The notes beneath the pieces were generated by a model. That model was not told where the DNA came from. It made no database searches and saw only the letters and a program-made list of their open reading frames with translations. Both the position numbers and the translations under genes were made by a program. From positions 62,001 to 126,000 of the forward strand of contig NZ_LYMI01000023.1 of the NCBI RefSeq assembly GCF_001660815.1: DNA of 64,000 nucleotides, in the 5' to 3' direction. The DNA is from Xanthomonas nasturtii (GTDB lineage: Bacteria > Pseudomonadota > Gammaproteobacteria > Xanthomonadales > Xanthomonadaceae). Below are positions 9,242 through 17,644 of this stretch, one piece after another (the stretch's first letter is position 1; each line of letters opens with the position of its first letter).

Positions 9242-10106
9242 GTGCATCCTCCGCTGCCAGCGTTACCGGCAGCACCACGTAAAATTCCGAGCCCTGCCCG
9301 ACCACGCTGTTGACCCCCACCCGGCCGCCCAACAGCTCGGCGAACCGCTTGCAGATCGACAACCCCAGGCCGGTGCCGGTCAGGCGTTTTTGCAGCGGCG
9401 AATCCACCTGTACAAAATCCTCGAACAAGGCTCCGTGAAGCTCGGCCGGAATGCCGATGCCGGTGTCCTGCACGCCAAAGCGCACGTGGGTGTCGCCTTC
9501 CAGCTGCGCGAACACGCGCACATGCCCGTGTGGGGTGAATTTGAGCGCATTGGAAATGAAGTTGCGCAGGATCTGCGCCAGCTTCTTGTCGTCGGTATAG
9601 AGCATCGGCAGCACCGGCGGATCGTCGAAGATCAACATGGTCTTGCCGGTATCGGTGAGCGGGCGGAACATGCCGCGCAAGGCGGCGAACAGGTCCATCA
9701 GGTCGAACCAGCCCGGCGAAATGGTGATGCGCCCGGCCTCGATCTTGGCCAGATCCAGCAGGTCGTCCACCATCTCGGTGAGCTCGCGCGCCGAGGCGCT
9801 GACAAAGCGCACCTGCCTGAGCTGCTCATCGTTGAGCGGCCCGTCCATGCCGTCCTCCAGCAGCCGGGTGATGCTCAGGATCGAACCCAGCGGGGTGCGG
9901 AACTCATGGCTCATGTACGACAGGAAACGGCTCTTGAGTTCGGAAACGTCGCGCAGCTGTTCGGCCTGCTGGTCGAGCTCGGCATACAGCGCCAGCACGC
10001 CCTGATTGGTTTCTTCCAACTCCTCGCGCAAGGCCTGATTCTGCTGGCGCAAACTTTCCAGCTCGGCCATCGCATCGACGGCCGGCACATCGGCGGTTGA
10101 ATTCAT
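9231..10106 (-). CDS. Sensor histidine kinase of the rsb operon
   Basis: 291 residues: an N-terminal coiled coil (about 20-55, Gln/Glu/Leu-rich), H-box SHEFRTPLGS near residue 69, and HATPase (NFISNALKF, DTGIGIP, GTGLGLSI). There is no sensor or membrane segment, so input is probably protein-protein, likely from the upstream Rsb proteins. The ATG at 10106 was chosen: it overlaps the phosphatase stop (ATGA) and has AGGAGG 8 bases upstream; an in-frame ATG at 10142 lacks this. The 3' end overlaps the hybrid kinase start. Confidence 0.92.
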   Translation of the reverse strand: MNSTADVPAVDAMAELESLRQQNQALREELEETNQGVLALYAELDQQAEQLRDVSELKSRFLSYMSHEFRTPLGSILSITRLLEDGMDGPLNDEQLRQVRFVSASARELTEMVDDLLDLAKIEAGRITISPGWFDLMDLFAALRGMFRPLTDTGKTMLIFDDPPVLPMLYTDDKKLAQILRNFISNALKFTPHGHVRVFAQLEGDTHVRFGVQDTGIGIPAELHGALFEDFVQVDSPLQKRLTGTGLGLSICKRFAELLGGRVGVNSVVGQGSEFYVVLPVTLAAEDARGQ

Positions 10107-11116
10107 TGCATGCCTCCTAGCCGCATGACGAACACACAACAATCGTCGCGGCCGCGCGCGTGATCGCGCAACAGCAGCGCCGCCACGATGCGCGGGTGGC
10201 GCGACAGAAGACCGGGATGATCGCGCAGGTTCCAGCGCGATTGCAGGCCATCGCTATGCATCACCAGCAACTTGCCGGCCGCATGCGGGAAGTCGAACGG
10301 CTGCGCCTTGCGAAACTGCACCCCGACGATGCCCGGGTGCGATGGCATGCCGCGCACGCCATCGCCATCGCAGAGCGAGGCGACGATATTGCCCACGCCG
10401 GCAAAGCGTACCTGGCAGGTGGTGCTGTCGAACTGCATCACCGCCGCCGCGCCGCCGCGCGTACCACTCATACCGGCGTGCAGGCGCGCGATGCGTTCGC
10501 CGGGTTCGCCGCTGGCAACCGCGGCTGCCCGCGTGCCGGCGTCGGCCGCGTCGGCCGCGCCCGGCCCGTGGCCCAGGCCGTCGATCATGCTGACAGTCAC
10601 CCGTTGCGCATCGATCGCCAGGTGCCAGCCATCGCCGCATACCACTTCGTTGTGCAGCGGCACACGCAGCGCGCCGTAGGGCAGATCCAGCTCGACGCAA
10701 GACTGGGCGAACACACGTGCCAGCACGATCGCGCCCTTGGCATCGGAATACGCATCCAGCAGCTGCGCCTGGCGCTTGATCGCGCCCAGCCCGGTGCCCG
10801 GCGTGCCGGCGGTGGAATAACCATCGCGCACACCGTCTGCAAGCGCAAAGCCCGGGCCGTCATCGATAGCGCACAGCTCCACGCCCGTGCCGCCGTCGCG
10901 CGCAGCCACCGTGGACAGCTGCAGCCAGCCGCCACGCCCGTGCTTGACCATGTTGGTCGCCAGTTCGGTGGCCACCAGGGCCACCCGGCCACAGCCCGCC
11001 TCGTCGAAGGCCAGCGTCTGCGCCAACGCAGTTGCTTCGCGGCGCGCCTGCCCAACCTGGCTCGCCTCCTCGACACGCAACGCACGGGTCACCGCACCGG
11101 TGACAGTCACTTCCAT
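10103..11116 (-). CDS. RsbT/W-like ATPase fused to an RsbX-type PP2C (SpoIIE) phosphatase
   Basis: 337 residues. The N-terminal half (about 15-135) is an anti-sigma-type GHKL ATPase domain (ALVATELATNMVKHG, DDGPGFA, GTGLGAIKR). The C-terminal half (about 145-335) is a SpoIIE/RsbX-like PP2C phosphatase (MIDGLGHGPGA, GGAAAVMQ, GVGNI, MHSDGLQSRW). In Bacillus, RsbX resets the stressosome by dephosphorylating RsbS and RsbR; the same role is the best guess here. It overlaps rsbT by 10 bases and the downstream kinase by 4, indicating one coupled operon. Substrate is inferred, not shown. Confidence 0.9.
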   Translation of the reverse strand: MEVTVTGAVTRALRVEEASQVGQARREATALAQTLAFDEAGCGRVALVATELATNMVKHGRGGWLQLSTVAARDGGTGVELCAIDDGPGFALADGVRDGYSTAGTPGTGLGAIKRQAQLLDAYSDAKGAIVLARVFAQSCVELDLPYGALRVPLHNEVVCGDGWHLAIDAQRVTVSMIDGLGHGPGAADAADAGTRAAAVASGEPGERIARLHAGMSGTRGGAAAVMQFDSTTCQVRFAGVGNIVASLCDGDGVRGMPSHPGIVGVQFRKAQPFDFPHAAGKLLVMHSDGLQSRWNLRDHPGLLSRHPRIVAALLLRDHARGRDDCCVFVMRLGGMQ

Positions 11117-11502
11117 TTGGTGATGGTGATACGCGTTCCTTGGCCGGGCGTGGTGTCGAGCACGAAGTCATCCACCAGCCGCCGGCTGCCGGACAGGCCC
11201 AACCCCAATCCGCCGCCGGAGGTCCAGCCGTCGGTCAGCGCCAGATCCAGATCGGGAATGCCGGGGCCTTCGTCGCGAAAGGTCAGCTGCACGCCCTTGC
11301 GGATGCCGCTTTCCACCAGCGCCCAGTCCATCTCGCCGCCGCCGCCGTAAATCACGGTGTTGCGCGCCAGTTCGCTGGCGGCAGTGACCAGCTTGGTCTG
11401 GTCGACCAGGCGCAGGCCGCACTGCACCACCAGCTTGCGCACCGTCTGCCGGGCCAGCACCACATCCTGTTCGGTGCGTACCGGTTGCGAACCGGCCGTC
11501 AT
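11107..11502 (-). CDS. rsbT: RsbT-type serine/threonine kinase (stressosome switch kinase)
   Basis: 131-residue single GHKL ATPase domain: N-box ELARNTVIYG near residue 45, FRDEGPGIPD near 75 and a GGGLGLGLSGSRRLVDDF lid segment near 95, typical of RsbT rather than RsbW. RsbT phosphorylates RsbS and RsbR and is then released to activate a partner; in Bacillus that partner is RsbU, which is absent here. The ATG at 11502 overlaps the rsbS stop (ATGA). Genes on both sides overlap. Confidence 0.92.
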   Translation of the reverse strand: MTAGSQPVRTEQDVVLARQTVRKLVVQCGLRLVDQTKLVTAASELARNTVIYGGGGEMDWALVESGIRKGVQLTFRDEGPGIPDLDLALTDGWTSGGGLGLGLSGSRRLVDDFVLDTTPGQGTRITITKWK

Positions 11503-11861
11503 GACTCGTTTTCGGGTTGCTGCAACAGGCGCATGCCGCGTTCGACGTTGAGTGCGGTGCGTACCGAGGGCAAGGTCAGTCCCAGCTCGACCAGGGTGAT
11601 CGCCACGGCCGGCTGCATGCCCACCACCACGGTCTTGGCGTCCATGATCGCGGCCAGCCCGGAGATGGTGCTGATCATGCGGCCGATGAACGAATCGACG
11701 ATATCCAGTGCGGAAATGTCGATCAGCACGCCACGCGCGGAGGTGGCGCTGATCTTTTCCGACAGGTCTTCCTGCAGCTGCAGCGCGAGCTGGTCGTGCA
11801 TGTCTACCTGGATGGTGACCAGCAGCAGATCGCCCATCCGCAGGATCGGGATGCGCTCCAT
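11499..11861 (-). CDS. rsbS: RsbS-type STAS protein (stressosome scaffold)
   Basis: 120-residue single STAS domain. Ser57 in DIVDSFIGR aligns with the phosphorylated Ser59 of Bacillus RsbS, so the switch residue is kept. RsbS and RsbR co-assemble into the stressosome that sequesters RsbT until phosphorylated. Its ATG lies 1 base after the rsbR stop and its TGA overlaps the rsbT start, the standard R-S-T order. Confidence 0.93.
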   Translation of the reverse strand: MERIPILRMGDLLLVTIQVDMHDQLALQLQEDLSEKISATSARGVLIDISALDIVDSFIGRMISTISGLAAIMDAKTVVVGMQPAVAITLVELGLTLPSVRTALNVERGMRLLQQPENES

Positions 11862-11862
11862 G

Positions 11863-12705
11863 TCAGCTCGCCTTGCTCACGCTCACGCCGGTGCGCTTGA
11901 GCGCCAGCGCCAGCGCATCGGCCAGGTTGGCCTTGGTCACGATGCCCTGCAGATCCAGCCCCAGGTGCACGATGGTCTGCGCAATCTGCGGGCGCACGCC
12001 GCTGATGATGGCATCGGCGCCCATCAGCCGGATGGCGGTGACGGTCTTGAGCAGGTGTTGCGCCACCAGCGTGTCCACGGTGGGCACGCCGGTGATGTCG
12101 ATGATGGCGATTTCCGAACCGGTGTCGACGATCCGCTGCAACAGCGATTCCATCACCACCTGCGTGCGCTGCGAGTCCAGCGTGCCGATCATCGGCAGCG
12201 CCAGCACGCCATCCCACAATTTCACCACCGGCGTGGACAGCTCCAGCATCTCTTCCTGCTGGCGCACGATGATGTCTTCGCGCGTCTTCTGGAACGCCTT
12301 GACGGTGTACAGGCCCAGGCGGTCGAGCAGCTCGGACAGCGCCCACAACTGCTCGCCCAGGTCTTCCGGCGTGCTGGCGTATTCGCGCTGTACCATCGCA
12401 AACAGCACACGCTTGAGCGAGAAGATGAAGTTGGCGGTTTCCTGCGAATCGAAGCCGCGGGTGGCGCGGTCGCGCGAAAGGTTTTCCAGGAAGCGGCGCA
12501 CTTCGCTCCACTCGGCGCTGTCCAGACTGCTGCCGTCGTCCTTCAACGAAGCGACCAGCAAGCGCAGGAATTCGGAACTTTGCGTTTCGAGTTCCTGCCG
12601 CGAAATCCGTCCATCATTGCTCAGGCTGGAACCCAGCCATGCACCCAACAACGCACTTTCCTGGCCACGAATCGCATCGATCGAGCGCTGCTGCAATGCC
12701 ACCAT
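11863..12705 (-). CDS. rsbR: RsbR-type stressosome sensor (N-terminal sensor plus STAS)
   Basis: 280 residues: a helical N-terminal sensor half (about 1-150) not recognised as the non-haem globin of Bacillus RsbRA, a linker helix, and a C-terminal STAS domain (about 155-275). Both regulatory threonines are conserved: IGTLD (near 175, equivalent to Thr171) and TVDTLV (near 212, equivalent to Thr205). The ATG at 12705 was preferred because GGTGGGTGA lies just upstream; a GTG at 12717 would add four residues but has only pyrimidines before it. First gene of the operon, so the promoter should lie within 12706-12850. Confidence 0.9.
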   Translation of the reverse strand: MVALQQRSIDAIRGQESALLGAWLGSSLSNDGRISRQELETQSSEFLRLLVASLKDDGSSLDSAEWSEVRRFLENLSRDRATRGFDSQETANFIFSLKRVLFAMVQREYASTPEDLGEQLWALSELLDRLGLYTVKAFQKTREDIIVRQQEEMLELSTPVVKLWDGVLALPMIGTLDSQRTQVVMESLLQRIVDTGSEIAIIDITGVPTVDTLVAQHLLKTVTAIRLMGADAIISGVRPQIAQTIVHLGLDLQGIVTKANLADALALALKRTGVSVSKAS

Positions 12706-13213
12706 GAGATCACCCACCGGAAAAAGAAAAGAGGCTGGGCATGCGGGCTGGACTGCGCCCTGACTGACGCGGCGCCCCCACGCCGATGCGCAGCAGAGTA
12801 AAGCAATTCAGATTCGGCAACCAGCAAGCCAACCTGTAGCAGTCATCGGACCACACCCGCTGCAGTTTGACATTGCAGCGCACACGTCGAACGTGCGCCT
12901 GTCCACGCCTGCGGACATGCGGTGGGCTGAAGCAATGCCGCTGGACGACATCGCACGCGTACGCGGTGATGTGGTCGCCGCCGTGCAGCGCGCCCGCGAT
13001 GCCGGTTTCAGATGGCTGGAACTGCCTTGCGCGCACGGGTCTCTCGCGCAGAGCGTCTTCTCGGTGCACGTCAACCAGCGCCAGGACCAATACGGCGGCG
13101 ACGCAAAGGGCCGCGCACCACACTTGAACCACGCCTGCCAATACCGAATTCCCGATCTCCAATCCCGGCGGCGGCCGCATCAACAACCGCCGCCAGGCAG
13201 CTTCGATCGCCAC
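12706..13213. other. Region between rsbR and the TPR gene
   Basis: 508 bases. It holds the presumed rsbR promoter next to 12706-12850, the OYE remnant in the middle, and at 13144-13170 a degenerate copy of the GGGATTC-type repeat (ATTCCCGATC, CCAATCCCGG). The minus-strand frame covering 12710-13213 has no family resemblance and is rejected. Confidence 0.5.
12815..13130 (+). pseudogene. Remnant of an Old Yellow Enzyme (NADH:flavin oxidoreductase) gene
   Basis: The plus-strand frame through 12893 reads LSTPADMRWAEAM, then DIARVRGDVVAAVQRARDAGF, LELPCAHGSLAQ, VNQRQDQYGG and GRAPHL. This follows the conserved OYE core (dI..v...F..AA.rA..AGF..LE.h.AHGYL...F.s...NqRtDqYGGs...R.rfL). It covers about 100 of the usual 350+ residues. 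HGYL has become HGSL, and similarity stops after about 13130, where the repeat-like string ATTCCCGATC begins. The rest of the gene is absent on both sides and no start with a ribosome site is evident. I read it as gene debris; the opposite strand holds no credible gene. Confidence 0.62.
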
Positions 13214-15538
13214 CTACAATCCGTAACGCTCCACCGCGGCCAGATGCGGCTGCGGATCCTGGTCGCAGGCCTCGGCCAGGCGCAGCCAGCACATCGGATG
13301 CGGCCACTGCGCTGTTGCGGCAAGCAAGGCGCGATGCAGCTCCAGCGGCGCGACCGCTTCCGGCAATGCCACGGTGAACAGCACGCCCGGCAACCCCGAA
13401 CCTTCCTGTTCCGGATCGAAACCGTCCGGGTCTTCCGGGTCGATCAACCGATAGTCGTCGCGGCTGTGCAGCCACAACTTCCAACCGCGCGCTTCGATGT
13501 CTTCGCGCAACGCATCGATCGCCGCTTCGCCAGGATGCACGCCGTCCACCAGCCAGCTGTCCGTATAGCCGCCCGCCTGCAGCACATGCACCTGCGCATA
13601 GGTCGGCACGAAACGCTCGCGTTCGGCCTCGTCTTCCGGCGGCGGATACAGCAGTTCTGCGTCGAACACCACCCAGTCGCCGACATGCTGGCGCCGGTGC
13701 GCAGGTGCGTTTTCGACGATGCGCGCAGTCACCGGGCCGGTGCGGCGCGCGTAACAGTCGGCCACCTCGCCGTCGTCGATGCAGCGCACGATCACCCAGC
13801 CCCAGGTTTCTTCGACCACACCGCTGGTGCTGCTCAGTTCCATGCCGATCGCCTGCGCGGACGCACGCACCGCCTCCCAGTCCTGCGCCGCACTGGCCGC
13901 GGTCATATGGTCCCAATGCGCAGAACGCGGTTCTTCCAGCAACGCGGTGAGTTGCCGGTAGACCGCGGCAGCCTCGGCAAAACGGCCCGTGTTGAGATAC
14001 ATGCGCGCCAGCAGGCCGCGTGCGCCGTGCGAGCCCGGCGACAGCTCCAGCAGCGCGGTGCAGGCCTGTTCCAGCGCCGGCCAGTCGGCCAGCCGCTGGG
14101 CAAGCTGCGCCTCGCACCACAACGCGGCCACCGGCACCTGCGGGCGATACAGCTGCGCCAGCCGCCGCACGCCGGCTTCATCGCCACGGCCCAGCAACAG
14201 ATTCATCAGCCGGAACGTTGGGCTGGTTTCGCGGTCGGCGTGCCGCTGCACGAACGACCACAGCAGTGTGATCGCTTCCTCGTCGGCCGCACAGGCGTTC
14301 AACGCCGACGCCGTGGCATCGACAAGCTCGGCATCGTCCGGGCACTCGGCCACCGCCTGCAGCAACCATTGCGCTTCGCGCTCGGGGTTGCGCACGACAT
14401 CGTCGCCTTGCGCGTTCAACCATTCCAGCAAGTGCGCGGCCGCAACCGGCGCGGCCGCGCCCGTAGGCGCCGCATCGATACGTGCGGCCAAACCATCCAG
14501 CAACTGCGTAGCGCCACGGTCCTGGCGCAGCTTGGGCAGGCGCGTGCGCGCAAGCGCCAGATGCCGGCGCGCGGTCCATACCGCACCGCGCTGCAGTGCA
14601 AGCTCGATCGCCAACTCGGCCGCTTCGATCAGGATGCGATGCGCGCCGACCTGCGCGTAATGATCGAGCATCACCTGCAGGCGGCTACCCAGATCCCAAC
14701 TGTTACGCTGGGGCGTGCGCGGCACCAGCACCGCCACTGCGCGCAACCAGTGCAGGCGGTAACGCGGCGCAACCTCGCGCCACGGCAGCAGCGCGTCCAC
14801 CGCTTCGTCGTCGCGCTGCAACAGCGCCAGCGCGCGCGCTTTTTGCAAGCGCCGCGGCTGACTGCAGTTGGCCCACTCGGCGCCCTCGCGGGAGGCTTCG
14901 CGTTCGCGTTGTTCCACCAGTGCCAGCGCTTCCTGCGCACGGCCTAGCGCAAGCAGGATCGAGATGCGCATGTCCGGCACGCCGTCGTAGATGTCGCCGC
15001 CGTGCGCCAGGATGATCTGCGATTGCTGCTCCAGATAATCCAGTGCCGCCTCGCCGCGCCCGTCGTCGAGCAAGGCATCGGCCTTCTCGCAGCTCAGGCA
15101 CTGGTAACACGACCAGCTCGGGTCGATGCGGCCCAGCGTTTCTTCGCACACCTCGATACGCTCTTCCACCCAGCCCGGGCCATCGATATTAGCGTAGCAC
15201 GCAGCCAGATCCTGCGTCACGCACACCGATTGCGGGCACTCCACTGCGTCGGCGCGATGCGCACGTTCGAACAGTGCCACCGCATCGCCCAGCGCGCGTT
15301 CGCCCTCGCACAGATTGCCGACCCGGTTACGCATTTCCCAATGCCCGACGAACACCTCCAGCCACGGGTTTGCCAGCGTCTTGCCCAGCGCACGCGCCTC
15401 CGGCAGCAAGGCCTCGGCGCGGTCGATCTGCAGATCGCAGATATGGTCGGTCAGCCGCGTCAGCAGCTGCGCATTCTGCGGCTGGCCGGCTTCGCCCAGA
15501 TCGTCCTGCAGTTTTTCCACCCAGCTCCAGATTTCCAT
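13214..15538 (-). CDS. Tetratricopeptide-repeat protein, partner of the HSP90-like gene
   Basis: 774 residues, no signal peptide or membrane segment, so cytosolic. Helical throughout, with TPR-like Ala/Leu pattern visible at several places (for example near 410-560: QACTALLELSPGSHGARGLLARMYLNTGRFAEAAAVYR). The C-terminal third (about 590-745) is a beta-rich domain with DSWLVDGVHPGEAAIDALREDIE. The ATG at 15538 follows CAGGAG by 7 bases. It starts 27 bases after the HSP90-like gene stop, so the two are co-transcribed. TPR domains commonly dock HSP90 proteins; that link is inference. No specific function is recognised. Confidence 0.85.
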   Translation of the reverse strand: MEIWSWVEKLQDDLGEAGQPQNAQLLTRLTDHICDLQIDRAEALLPEARALGKTLANPWLEVFVGHWEMRNRVGNLCEGERALGDAVALFERAHRADAVECPQSVCVTQDLAACYANIDGPGWVEERIEVCEETLGRIDPSWSCYQCLSCEKADALLDDGRGEAALDYLEQQSQIILAHGGDIYDGVPDMRISILLALGRAQEALALVEQREREASREGAEWANCSQPRRLQKARALALLQRDDEAVDALLPWREVAPRYRLHWLRAVAVLVPRTPQRNSWDLGSRLQVMLDHYAQVGAHRILIEAAELAIELALQRGAVWTARRHLALARTRLPKLRQDRGATQLLDGLAARIDAAPTGAAAPVAAAHLLEWLNAQGDDVVRNPEREAQWLLQAVAECPDDAELVDATASALNACAADEEAITLLWSFVQRHADRETSPTFRLMNLLLGRGDEAGVRRLAQLYRPQVPVAALWCEAQLAQRLADWPALEQACTALLELSPGSHGARGLLARMYLNTGRFAEAAAVYRQLTALLEEPRSAHWDHMTAASAAQDWEAVRASAQAIGMELSSTSGVVEETWGWVIVRCIDDGEVADCYARRTGPVTARIVENAPAHRRQHVGDWVVFDAELLYPPPEDEAERERFVPTYAQVHVLQAGGYTDSWLVDGVHPGEAAIDALREDIEARGWKLWLHSRDDYRLIDPEDPDGFDPEQEGSGLPGVLFTVALPEAVAPLELHRALLAATAQWPHPMCWLRLAEACDQDPQPHLAAVERYGL

Positions 15539-15565
15539 CGTGTCGCTCCTGCGATGTGGCGGCGT

Positions 15566-17434
15566 TCAGCGCGCCAGCAATTGGGTCACGGCCTCGGCAA
15601 GATCGCCGAAGGCCTTGTTGAGATCGGAAACGCCCGATTCGCCATTGCCGGGCTGCGGCTGCGTGCGCCCCTGCGCCGAGACGATCACCTTGAGCGAGCG
15701 CAGCAAACGCGCTGCCACGGCTGCCTGCGGGTTGCGCGCACGTTGTGCGGCCAACAAGGCCTGCAGCGCGGGATTATCGAGATTCAGATACAACCGCTGG
15801 GTCTGCCGCGTTTCGATACGCGCAGTGAACTGCCGCGCCAGCCGCAACGCGGCAGTGGACACCCGCTTGTCGTTCTCGTCCTGCTCCAGGCGGCGTTTGA
15901 GTTCGGCCTCGCGATCAGGCACCACCACCAGCGGCAACTCCTGCGGTGCGAAACGCGCAGGCACCAGCGCTTCGCCATCGCCCAGATGCTGTTCCAGCCA
16001 GGTCAGTTCGTCGGCCGGCAACGTGTCCAGATGGAACAACTGGCGGTTGCCCTGTTCGGTGCCCAGCTCGACCAGGCGCACACCCTTTGCCTGCGCCCAG
16101 CGCCGCAGAAACGGCACCACCGCATAGCGGTTGCCGTAAGCCACCGGCACGCCCATCGCGCGGAACAGCATCTCTTCGAAACCGCTGTCGCTATCCAGGA
16201 TCACATGCACCGCACCGCGCGCGGGCAATTGCTGCGCCGGCAGATCGCCTTGCGAAGTCGGCACCCGCACATGTTCCAGCAGCAAGTCGAACAGGCGCTC
16301 GTCGCACAGCGCCGCGCCCAGCAACGCTTCGTTGTGCCGCAGCAGGATGCGTCGCCAGGCCTCCGGCTGCTGGCGTGCGACATCGGCCAGGCCCTGCACC
16401 AAGGCCTCGGACAAGGCGTGCTGTACCGCGCTGTAGACCGTATCGCGCTGCAGATCCTCGCGGCTTGCGGTAGGCGTCAACCGGTTGGACTCGATCACCC
16501 CACCGATAAAACCTGCCCACGGCGGCAGCAGTTCGCGCGCGTTGTCGTCCAGCAACATGCCGCGCAGGAACACCGACAGATTGCGGTTGTCGCTGGTGCC
16601 GTAGGTCGCACCGTCCTGCACCCATAACAGGCCGACGGCATCGCTGCCCTCCTCCGCACGCACCGGCATGCAGCACAGCGGTTCGAAGTTGCGCTCGAAA
16701 CGCGCGGCAAACTCGCGCTGACGGCGCCATGCCTGCACCGGATGCAGCGGCACCGCATCGTGCGTGCGCCACGGTGGCGGCTCGGGGTTGATCGGCCGCG
16801 TGTCGGCACCGATCCAGATCGGCTCGCGCAACAGCGCGCAGTAGCGCGACAGGATCTCGCGCAGCCGCCCTTCCTGTGCCAACGACAGATAATCGGCATG
16901 CAGTTCCAGCACCACCTCGGTGCCCACCTGCGCGCACGCCGGGATCGGGCTCACCGTGTACTGCTCGGCATTGCTGGAGACATAGCAATGTCCCAGCGTG
17001 GGGGTCTGGTACGAAGTGGTGCGCACGGTCACCCGCCGCGCCAGCACGAAGGCCGACAGAAAGCCCAACCCGAACATGCCGATCAGGCCGCTGTCCTCGT
17101 GCCCGCCCTGGCGCAACCCACGCGTATAGCCCACGCCCACGGTGGCCAGGTAATCATGAATTTCCTGCTGGGTCAGGCCGGCACCGGTATCGATGATGCG
17201 CACGATGCCCTGGGCAGGATCGGCGTGTACTTCGATGCGCGATCCGCCTTGCCAATCCGGTTGTTCCAGGCGGCGACGCAGGATGGAGTCGTGCGCGTTC
17301 TGCACCAGCTCGCGCAGTGCGACCATCGGTGTGGAATACAGATGCTTGCTCAGGACGGACATCAGTCCATTGAGATCGACGCCTGCGCGGCGGATCTGCG
17401 AGGCGTCGGTGGCCTCGGGGGTGTGATCTTGCAT
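15566..17434 (-). CDS. HSP90-family ATPase (HtpG-like, divergent)
   Basis: 622 residues. The N-terminal GHKL domain has the HSP90 signatures ALRELVQNAHDSI (near 40), DTGAGLT (near 85), YTRG, and GMFGLGFLSAF (near 120). A middle domain carries SDNRNLSVFLRGMLLDD (near 265) and RLTPTASREDL (near 300), matching the HtpG-type active loop. The C-terminal end is not recognisably the HtpG dimerisation domain. I chose the ATG at 17434, where family similarity begins shortly after; frame continuation to 17524 gives an Arg-rich unlikely leader. It is not the canonical HtpG, which is better conserved; it belongs to an HSP90-family group found next to TPR genes. Confidence 0.85.
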   Translation of the reverse strand: MQDHTPEATDASQIRRAGVDLNGLMSVLSKHLYSTPMVALRELVQNAHDSILRRRLEQPDWQGGSRIEVHADPAQGIVRIIDTGAGLTQQEIHDYLATVGVGYTRGLRQGGHEDSGLIGMFGLGFLSAFVLARRVTVRTTSYQTPTLGHCYVSSNAEQYTVSPIPACAQVGTEVVLELHADYLSLAQEGRLREILSRYCALLREPIWIGADTRPINPEPPPWRTHDAVPLHPVQAWRRQREFAARFERNFEPLCCMPVRAEEGSDAVGLLWVQDGATYGTSDNRNLSVFLRGMLLDDNARELLPPWAGFIGGVIESNRLTPTASREDLQRDTVYSAVQHALSEALVQGLADVARQQPEAWRRILLRHNEALLGAALCDERLFDLLLEHVRVPTSQGDLPAQQLPARGAVHVILDSDSGFEEMLFRAMGVPVAYGNRYAVVPFLRRWAQAKGVRLVELGTEQGNRQLFHLDTLPADELTWLEQHLGDGEALVPARFAPQELPLVVVPDREAELKRRLEQDENDKRVSTAALRLARQFTARIETRQTQRLYLNLDNPALQALLAAQRARNPQAAVAARLLRSLKVIVSAQGRTQPQPGNGESGVSDLNKAFGDLAEAVTQLLAR

Positions 17435-17602
17435 GATCGGTCGTCGTTTCCTTGGCGGCCGCGCCCATCCTCGGACGCGCCTCATGGGTGCCAGTGCCAG
17501 CCGGAAAGGATAGCCGCAAGCCACCTTGCACGCACGTCTCGGTTAGGCTCCTGCCCTCCGTTGCGTACAGCGACAACCGCCGCATCACCTACTGGAAACG
17601 AC

Positions 17603-17636
17603 CGCCACGGCCTGATAGCGCTGCCAGGCCGTGGCG
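17603..17636 (-). terminator. Hairpin after hrpX
   Basis: 12-bp inverted repeat CGCCACGGCCTG/CAGGCCGTGGCG with a 10-base loop, located 9-42 bases beyond the hrpX stop codon. No clear T-tract follows, so it may act as a Rho-dependent or stabilising structure. Confidence 0.45.
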
Positions 17637-17644
17637 TGCAGAGA

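Noticed and set aside
12710-13213. 167-codon minus-strand frame before rsbR
   Set aside because: No ribosome site, no family match, Cys/Arg-rich composition, and it overlaps the better-supported plus-strand OYE remnant.
12893-14947. 684-codon plus-strand frame beginning with the OYE-like segment
   Set aside because: Only the first ~75 codons look like OYE; beyond 13130 it is antisense of the TPR gene.
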